DNA from: an uncultured Flavobacteriaceae bacterium
GTDB lineage: Bacteria; Bacteroidota; Bacteroidia; Flavobacteriales; Flavobacteriaceae
Assembly (NCBI GenBank): GCA_913045325.1
Contig: CAJWPZ010000011.1
Coordinates: 1 to 47,924, forward strand
Direction of reading: 5' to 3'
Length of the DNA: 47,924 nucleotides
Shown: in pieces, positions 43,224 to 47,924 of the stretch
How the letters are laid out: each line of letters begins with the position of its first letter
Position numbering within the stretch: the first letter of the stretch is position 1
The notes under the pieces: model-generated
What the model was told of the DNA's origin: nothing
The model's database searches: none
The model's input: the letters and a program-made list of their open reading frames with translations, nothing else
Translations under genes and position numbers: made by a program

Positions 43224-43559
43224 ATGAACGCACTTAGAAACAAAGTACAGTTGATTGGAAGATTGGGTCAAGAGCCTGAAATTGTAACCTTTAATGATGG
43301 CAATAAGATGGCCAAGTTTAGTCTCGCTACAGATGATAGCTACAAAGATAAAGAAGGACAAAAAGTAGAACGTGCTTACTGGCATAACATCGTTGTAAAA
43401 GGGGGGCTTGTTACTGTTGTAGAGAGCTATGTAAAGAAAGGGCAAGAAATTGCTATAGATGGAAAGCTAACCAACCGTATGTGGGAGACAGAGACAGGAG
43501 AGAAGAGGTATGTAACAGAAGTTGTTGTTAATGAACTTTTGATGTTGGGAGGTAAGTAA
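43224..43559 (+). CDS. ssb: Single-stranded DNA-binding protein, short form
   Basis: 111 residues. It has the SSB OB-fold: NKVQLIGRLGQEPEI at the start, then the FSLATDDSYKDKEG and RAYWHNIVV blocks, and GKLTNRMWET later. The protein ends at LLMLGGK without the flexible acidic DDDIPF-type tail that recruits repair partners in the main cellular SSB. It may be a paralogue or specialised form. A strong terminator follows. Confidence 0.9.
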   Translation: MNALRNKVQLIGRLGQEPEIVTFNDGNKMAKFSLATDDSYKDKEGQKVERAYWHNIVVKGGLVTVVESYVKKGQEIAIDGKLTNRMWETETGEKRYVTEVVVNELLMLGGK

Positions 43560-43580
43560 TTGAAAAATTAGTATACTTAG

Positions 43581-43615
43581 AAAATCCAAAGCACTATTGC
43601 TTTGGATTTTTTTTT
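43581..43615 (+). terminator. Strong rho-independent terminator of ssb
   Basis: AAAATCCAAAGC (43581-43592) pairs with GCTTTGGATTTT (43599-43610) around a 6-base loop, and a nine-T run follows (43607-43615). It may also stop the convergent formylglycine-enzyme transcript, where the reverse direction has TTTTC after the stem. Confidence 0.93.
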
Positions 43616-43625
43616 GCAAAAAATG

Positions 43626-44684
43626 TTAGTTATTTGAAAGCATTTCTTTAGTAGCAACAGTTCTAAAACCCACATGATCTGATCCAGAATCTATAGTAAC
43701 TCCCATTTTGGCAGAAATTCTATAACTAGCACAATAAGAAGCATGACACAAAAAAGACCCTCCTTTGATGACTCGTTCTATTTGATATGGGTTTATTGGA
43801 TTATAGGATGCTTCTGCGCCTTTTGGATTTAAAAGTGGTTTTGAAGTAGTTATATCTTTATAATAATTTACATTAAAGAAATCACTTGTAATTTCCCAAA
43901 CATTACCTGTCATATCAAACAAACCAATACTGTTTGGAGGATATGATTTTATGGGAGCAATAAACTCGAAACCATCTTTAGAGTTGTTTTTTGTTGGAAA
44001 ATCACCTTGCCAAGTATTAGCATACGAGTTTAAAATAGTGTCATCATTTCCCCAAGTAAAAATAGATGTTGTATTATTTCCTTGCGCAGCAGACTCCCAC
44101 TGAGCCTCAGTAGGTAAAGCTCTATTTGCCCATCTGCAATAAGCGATAGCATCTTGATACGCAACATGTACAACAGGAAAGTCATCTTTTTCTTCTATTG
44201 TAGAATCTGGCCCTGAAGGATGTTTCCAATTAGCACCAATTTTCCATGTCCACCATTGTGAATAATTGTTCATATTTACAACGGCGGTTACTTTTTTATT
44301 GAAAATTAAACTTCCTGGCTGTAAAATACTATCATGTAGTTTTGGGGTATTTGGTGGTAATTGTTTTTTAATTTCTTCCCAGTCAATTTCTCTTTCTGCA
44401 ATAGTTACATACTTTGTTTGTTCAACAAATTCTTTAAACTGTTTGTTAGTTACTTCTGTTATATCCATAAAAAAACCATCAACAGTAACCCTGTGAGCTG
44501 GTTTTTCTAGAGGCATCGCATATGCGTCACCTTGTTTGGCACCTTGTAAAAAAGTTTTTCCTTCCACCCAAACCATCCCTTGAGGTGCTTTACTATTTAA
44601 TGATTTTTTCACATCATTAGTACATGAGGTGATAGCATACATTGAACACAAGAACAGTGCTATAACTAAATATTTATTTTTCAT
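43626..44684 (-). CDS. Formylglycine-generating enzyme (sulfatase-modifying factor) lipoprotein
   Basis: 352 residues. The lipoprotein signal ends at ITSC (Cys21). The FGE-sulfatase domain follows (about 35-345): GMVWVEGKTFLQG, VDGFFMDITEVTNKQF, CRWANRALPTEAQWESAAQG and GNVWEITSDFF. Near the C-terminus GGSFLCHASYC supplies Cys313 and Cys318, which match in spacing and context the copper-binding catalytic cysteines of aerobic FGE. It is therefore likely a genuine enzyme that converts an active-site cysteine of sulfatases to formylglycine, working in the envelope. It lies 43 bases downstream of the GH128-like gene. No sulfatase gene is visible in the window. Confidence 0.85.
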   Translation of the reverse strand: MKNKYLVIALFLCSMYAITSCTNDVKKSLNSKAPQGMVWVEGKTFLQGAKQGDAYAMPLEKPAHRVTVDGFFMDITEVTNKQFKEFVEQTKYVTIAEREIDWEEIKKQLPPNTPKLHDSILQPGSLIFNKKVTAVVNMNNYSQWWTWKIGANWKHPSGPDSTIEEKDDFPVVHVAYQDAIAYCRWANRALPTEAQWESAAQGNNTTSIFTWGNDDTILNSYANTWQGDFPTKNNSKDGFEFIAPIKSYPPNSIGLFDMTGNVWEITSDFFNVNYYKDITTSKPLLNPKGAEASYNPINPYQIERVIKGGSFLCHASYCASYRISAKMGVTIDSGSDHVGFRTVATKEMLSNN

Positions 44685-44727
44685 TTTCTCAATGATACAA
44701 TTTACTTTTTATACTTCTAAGTTAATT

Positions 44728-46998
44728 CTATTGTTTTAATAATTTAAAGTGATAATTATTTACAGTTAAAATATAAACTCCACTTTGTAAATCAGATACA
44801 TCAATATATCCATTTAACACCTGCCTTTTAATTAATAACCCATTTATACTATAAAGGTTGATCGATTTGATAGGCTCAGAAAAAAGTATTTTTATTTTGT
44901 CGGTTGCTGGATTAGGAATAACTTTTAATGTCACATTTTGATTATAAACATTAGAATTAACAGACAGAGGGTTATCAGGGGTGCATGAATACGTATATTG
45001 ATTAACTAAAGTTTCGTCATTCAAATTATTATGCCCTGAATAATAAGATGCTGCAATAGAAGGTGCTGATATTTGATTTTTATAAAACATTCCAATATCT
45101 GTAAGATTCATAGCCCCGTCAAAAAATTCACCATTACCAGGATCATCAGGAGTATCGATATTTTGTGGTTCAAACCAGGCGTATCGCTCAACAAAATCTA
45201 AACCCTCAAGATAAGGAATAGCCAACTCCATAAATTGACGGTTGCTCTGTATAGATCTGTACTTATTTCCATTAAATTCTGTAATCCAGATAGGCAAACC
45301 ATATAAGGCATACACATTTTGTAAATAGATTTTAAAACGATTGAAGATACTATTTGGGTCTGCGTTTGGAGAATCTTGAGGGTTTGCTCCCCAATCATAC
45401 CAATGTACAGCAATGACATCGATTCTAATGTCATTTTGAATAGCTTGTTGATTAAATAAGTCTAACCAATCAAATACGGCTCCTTGTCTGCAAGCTGGAG
45501 AAACCATACGGAGTCCTGTTTTCATCAAGTTTTCATATACTCCCACGGCAGTACTAACAATGCACAAATCATTGTATTGTCCAGATTGGCCATTACAATC
45601 ATCAGGCTCGTTAAAACCTAAAACATGTGTGGTTTTATATTTGGATTGGTATAAATTAATATCATCATCATCATCTGCACCCACATACCCCCAAGCCATT
45701 GGAGAACATTCTCGTTGTAGATCAGAAAGCCCCTGATTATTCCATCTGTAAAACCATGTGTTGTCCATACCTGCTATATCACCACCTGTGCCTTTTTTAG
45801 ACACCCAATTCCATGGTATAACTCTTATAAATGAGATTCCTTCTTGAAAAAAATTAGACAAAGCATGTATTTCTAAATCCTCCTCAGAGGCAATAAAAAC
45901 TTTACTCTTCCCAGTGCCATCATCATTCACTGCTATAGTTACCATATAACCCCTTTTTAAGTAAAAAGAATGAATGTTATTATTCATTTGATTAGGGATA
46001 TCAGAGCCATTGTATACTTGATTTACTAAAATTTCAGACCAGGTGCCTGTATTGTCCTCATTGGAGTAAATGGTTAAAGGGGCAGTATCGGGACTTTGGG
46101 GTCTAATAACAGTCCCATTGTCATAGTAATTATCCAAACGAATAGTTGCCGGATATTCCGCATTAGTGTCAGACACAAACATTTGTGATATATAAGTATC
46201 ATGAACTTGATTTGGATTTACATTATCCAAAAGTAACCAGCTTAAAGGAGAATTAAAATAGACTTCAGCATCATTTAAAATGGGATTTGAATCATTTAAA
46301 TACACATACGAATTTTCATTTAATAGTAAATTTCCCCCAGAAAAACTAGCAGCATTAAGAACTCCATTAGAAATATATAATGTTTTGGAAGCCTCAAAAA
46401 CTATTGGCTCACTAGGTGGAAAATACACGGCACTTCCATTTAGAAATAGTGCGTCAAAAGCTACATTACCACTGCTAAATTGAACCAAAACCGCTCGATC
46501 AAAACTAACTTCATTTACAGTAATTGTGTTTGTCCCTATAGTTAGCTCTTGCGAGTTACCAAAAGCCCATTGCCCATTTGCAACAGTCCGTATAGCGCGA
46601 AAGTTTGCACCTTCAGATGGCAAACTAGTCACATTGATAACAAAAGTTTGTTGGGCACCATTATTCCCATCATTGAGCGATGTAGCAGTGTAAAAATGAG
46701 ACCAATTATCATTATTAGACACTTCACTAAATAAACCTGGGGTTTGAGAAATAATATCTGTTTCTTCAGAAGAAATAGCGCTGGCTTCACATGAGAGTAA
46801 GAGATCGAAATTGATGGGTTGTGAAGGGTCGATACTTCCATTTTCTGGTGGTTGATTATTACTAGGGTTTATCCAATTTTCTTCATTAAAAAAATCTTGA
46901 TCTTCCCCATTACCCGTCCAATAATAATCTTGAGCAAATAAAAAATTAGTGCTTAAAAAAAATAAAATATATATAAAATATTTAGTACTAATCATCAT
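44728..46998 (-). CDS. Secreted GH128-like endo-beta-glucanase with T9SS sorting domain
   Basis: 756 residues. A signal peptide (about 1-23) is followed by about 370 beta-rich residues that begin YYWTGNGEDQDFFNEENW; this N-terminal part I cannot assign. A TIM-barrel domain of the Asl1/GH128 type spans about 385-660: IPWNW, WGY near 437, the acid/base Glu464 in LGFNEPDD, HWYDW at 532-536, and the nucleophile Glu574 in IWITEFNG. GH128 enzymes cut beta-1,3-glucans such as laminarin or curdlan. A type A T9SS domain (about 690-756, VIPNPATDKI) directs export. A GH128 label is likely but the substrate is inferred. Confidence 0.8.
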   Translation of the reverse strand: MMISTKYFIYILFFLSTNFLFAQDYYWTGNGEDQDFFNEENWINPSNNQPPENGSIDPSQPINFDLLLSCEASAISSEETDIISQTPGLFSEVSNNDNWSHFYTATSLNDGNNGAQQTFVINVTSLPSEGANFRAIRTVANGQWAFGNSQELTIGTNTITVNEVSFDRAVLVQFSSGNVAFDALFLNGSAVYFPPSEPIVFEASKTLYISNGVLNAASFSGGNLLLNENSYVYLNDSNPILNDAEVYFNSPLSWLLLDNVNPNQVHDTYISQMFVSDTNAEYPATIRLDNYYDNGTVIRPQSPDTAPLTIYSNEDNTGTWSEILVNQVYNGSDIPNQMNNNIHSFYLKRGYMVTIAVNDDGTGKSKVFIASEEDLEIHALSNFFQEGISFIRVIPWNWVSKKGTGGDIAGMDNTWFYRWNNQGLSDLQRECSPMAWGYVGADDDDDINLYQSKYKTTHVLGFNEPDDCNGQSGQYNDLCIVSTAVGVYENLMKTGLRMVSPACRQGAVFDWLDLFNQQAIQNDIRIDVIAVHWYDWGANPQDSPNADPNSIFNRFKIYLQNVYALYGLPIWITEFNGNKYRSIQSNRQFMELAIPYLEGLDFVERYAWFEPQNIDTPDDPGNGEFFDGAMNLTDIGMFYKNQISAPSIAASYYSGHNNLNDETLVNQYTYSCTPDNPLSVNSNVYNQNVTLKVIPNPATDKIKILFSEPIKSINLYSINGLLIKRQVLNGYIDVSDLQSGVYILTVNNYHFKLLKQ

Positions 46999-47135
46999 TT
47001 TTATTTACCGCTACACTAAATTATACGATCTTATAAAGATACATCAAGACTCTGATTGATTACTCATTTTATTTGAATTGGTATCAAGCGTTTCATTGTC
47101 ATTTTGAAGGCTTTTTTTAATGTTCTTTTCAATTT

Positions 47136-47468
47136 TCAATCTCGTCCTAATTCTCTTTTGTAATCTCTCCATTGTAGCATCTTGTCCTTGTCTAGTGCTT
47201 TTTTTAATTTTCCAAATAATCTTTTGTACACTTTTTTTAATTCAAGTTTTCTTGTCTCTACATCGTCTTTGTATTGCTCCCGAATTAACAGGACTTCCTG
47301 AAAACGTTTTAATTGAATTTCATAAACCGTCGCTTTATCATCTTGAATTAAAGAAAGGACTTTTGCCATCTCATTAGTAATCTTAGCTGCTTTTGTAGCC
47401 AAATCATCTTGAGCAATTACATTAGAAGTAGAGACTATTAGAAATGCTAGTAATATGAATTTTTTCAT
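47136..47468 (-). CDS. Small secreted helical protein (Spy/CpxP-like in form)
   Basis: 110 residues. A signal peptide (about 1-19, ending VIAQ) is followed by about 90 residues of charged, almost purely helical sequence: ATKAAKITNEMAKVLSLIQDDKATVYEIQLKR and DVETRKLELKKVYKRLFGKLKKAL. The LSLIQDDK element resembles the LTxxQ motif of Spy/CpxP-type periplasmic helical proteins. Such proteins in Flavobacteria are common and of unknown function. It lies between the GH128-like gene and the edge gene, on the same strand. Confidence 0.75.
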   Translation of the reverse strand: MKKFILLAFLIVSTSNVIAQDDLATKAAKITNEMAKVLSLIQDDKATVYEIQLKRFQEVLLIREQYKDDVETRKLELKKVYKRLFGKLKKALDKDKMLQWRDYKRELGRD

Positions 47469-47502
47469 AATTATTTATTTTGTTTAATTCAACAATGCTT
47501 TT

Positions 47503-47537
47503 AAAAAAAGGGAAGACATAAATAAGCCTCCCCTTTT
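47503..47537 (-). terminator. Rho-independent terminator of the edge T9SS gene
   Basis: On the minus strand AAAAGGGGAG (47537-47528) pairs with CTTCCCTTTT (47515-47506), with one G-U pair, and the T-run continues to 47503. It starts about 18 bases past the stop of the gene at the right edge. Confidence 0.75.
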
Positions 47538-47555
47538 AAAATAGTTAACTATTAA

Positions 47556-47924
47556 TTACTCTTTAATAAACTTTATGGTTTGAACATTTCCATTAGAGAA
47601 TAATACATTAGCGATATATACTCCAGTGCTAAACTGAGATACATTTACTGTGCTTGATGTATTATTAACTTCAATAATAGAAACAGTTTGACCTAAAAGG
47701 TTCATGATTTGAATAGTTGCTATTTCTTGTGATGCATCTAAAGTAACAACAGATGTTGCTGGGTTTGGATACATTGCAATATCAACAAGATCATTTTGTG
47801 TAACATCTAAAGGCTCACCTTGAACTAGGTTATCCCAGTAGTATGTTTGATCTGCTGGATCAACAACATTAAAGTTCATAAACACAGTTACAGATTCGAA
47901 AGTTAAATCACCTTCAGCGCTAAA
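47556..47924 (-). CDS. Partial secreted protein, C-terminal end with T9SS type A sorting domain
   Basis: The frame is open to the right edge, so the N-terminal part is missing. The visible 122 residues begin FSAEGDLTFESVTVFMNF and contain TYYWDNLVQGEPLDVTQND, which resembles the end of a carbohydrate-binding module or laminarinase-like beta-sandwich. They end in a type A T9SS sorting domain: MYPNPATSVVTLDASQEI, IMNLLGQTV, FSTGVYIANVLF and TIKFIKE. The enzyme upstream is unknown; the location beside a GH128-like gene suggests a polysaccharide-related protein. A terminator follows. Confidence 0.8.
   Translation of the reverse strand, partial: FSAEGDLTFESVTVFMNFNVVDPADQTYYWDNLVQGEPLDVTQNDLVDIAMYPNPATSVVTLDASQEIATIQIMNLLGQTVSIIEVNNTSSTVNVSQFSTGVYIANVLFSNGNVQTIKFIKE

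Noticed and set aside
1-47924. CRISPR array, tRNA/rRNA genes, insertion sequences, prophage or integron
   Set aside because: No regular repeat-spacer pattern, cloverleaf-like segment, transposase, integrase or phage structural protein was seen by eye; a tRNAscan or IS search would be the decisive test.

Overview
The window is AT-rich chromosomal DNA from a member of the Bacteroidota, most likely a marine Flavobacteriaceae. The evidence is the protein content: type IX secretion (T9SS) C-terminal sorting domains and a PorZ-like protein, a complete Bat (Bacteroides aerotolerance) operon, a TonB-dependent receptor with a carboxypeptidase-D-like N-terminal domain, and a 3-hydroxyanthranilate dioxygenase. 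Many genes are also preceded by the Bacteroidota -7 promoter element TAnnTTTG. No rRNA, tRNA, CRISPR array, insertion sequence or phage gene was recognised. Almost every gene looks intact; only the two genes at the window edges are cut.

Left block, minus strand (1-8652). An M23 peptidase and a GH3-type acyl-adenylating enzyme form a pair. They are followed by a long surface-polysaccharide operon: a DUF6909-like protein with a nucleoside-phosphorylase-like half, the complete dTDP-L-rhamnose pathway (rfbB, rfbA, rfbC, rfbD), a Wzz-like chain-length protein, and the start of a flippase-like membrane protein that runs off the left edge.

Housekeeping block (8773-14651). This holds tatA, a PlsC-like acyltransferase, trpS with a calcineurin-type phosphatase, an ALDH7-like aldehyde dehydrogenase, 3-hydroxyanthranilate 3,4-dioxygenase and a CAP-domain lipoprotein.

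Glycosidase pair (15050-19838). A GH2 beta-mannosidase lipoprotein overlaps a GH20 beta-hexosaminidase lipoprotein. A tandem 16-bp direct repeat with 21-bp period lies upstream and may be an operator. A convergent SDR oxidoreductase follows.

Bat operon (20915-30051, plus strand). MoxR ATPase, DUF58 protein, a two-TM 561-residue protein, two VWA proteins (BatA, BatB), TPR BatC, BatD and TPR/SH3-like BatE. These form a predicted envelope-associated AAA+/VWA complex. A SulP anion transporter and a convergent CvpA-family protein follow.

Second housekeeping block (32756-43559). pheS is flanked by two unrecognised small genes; then come gpsA, gdhA with a strong terminator, a tightly coupled porZ-like/recO/TonB-dependent receptor trio, and a short ssb without the usual acidic tail.

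Right block, minus strand (43626-47924). A formylglycine-generating enzyme lipoprotein with both catalytic cysteines, a secreted GH128-like beta-glucanase with a T9SS tail, a small secreted helical protein and the C-terminal end of another T9SS-secreted protein. This resembles part of a marine polysaccharide-degradation locus. Nothing in the window is clearly a wholly undescribed system. The least explained items are the DUF6909-like nucleosidase-like protein, the bacterial GH3 enzyme, the two orphan genes beside pheS, and several structured intergenic regions.
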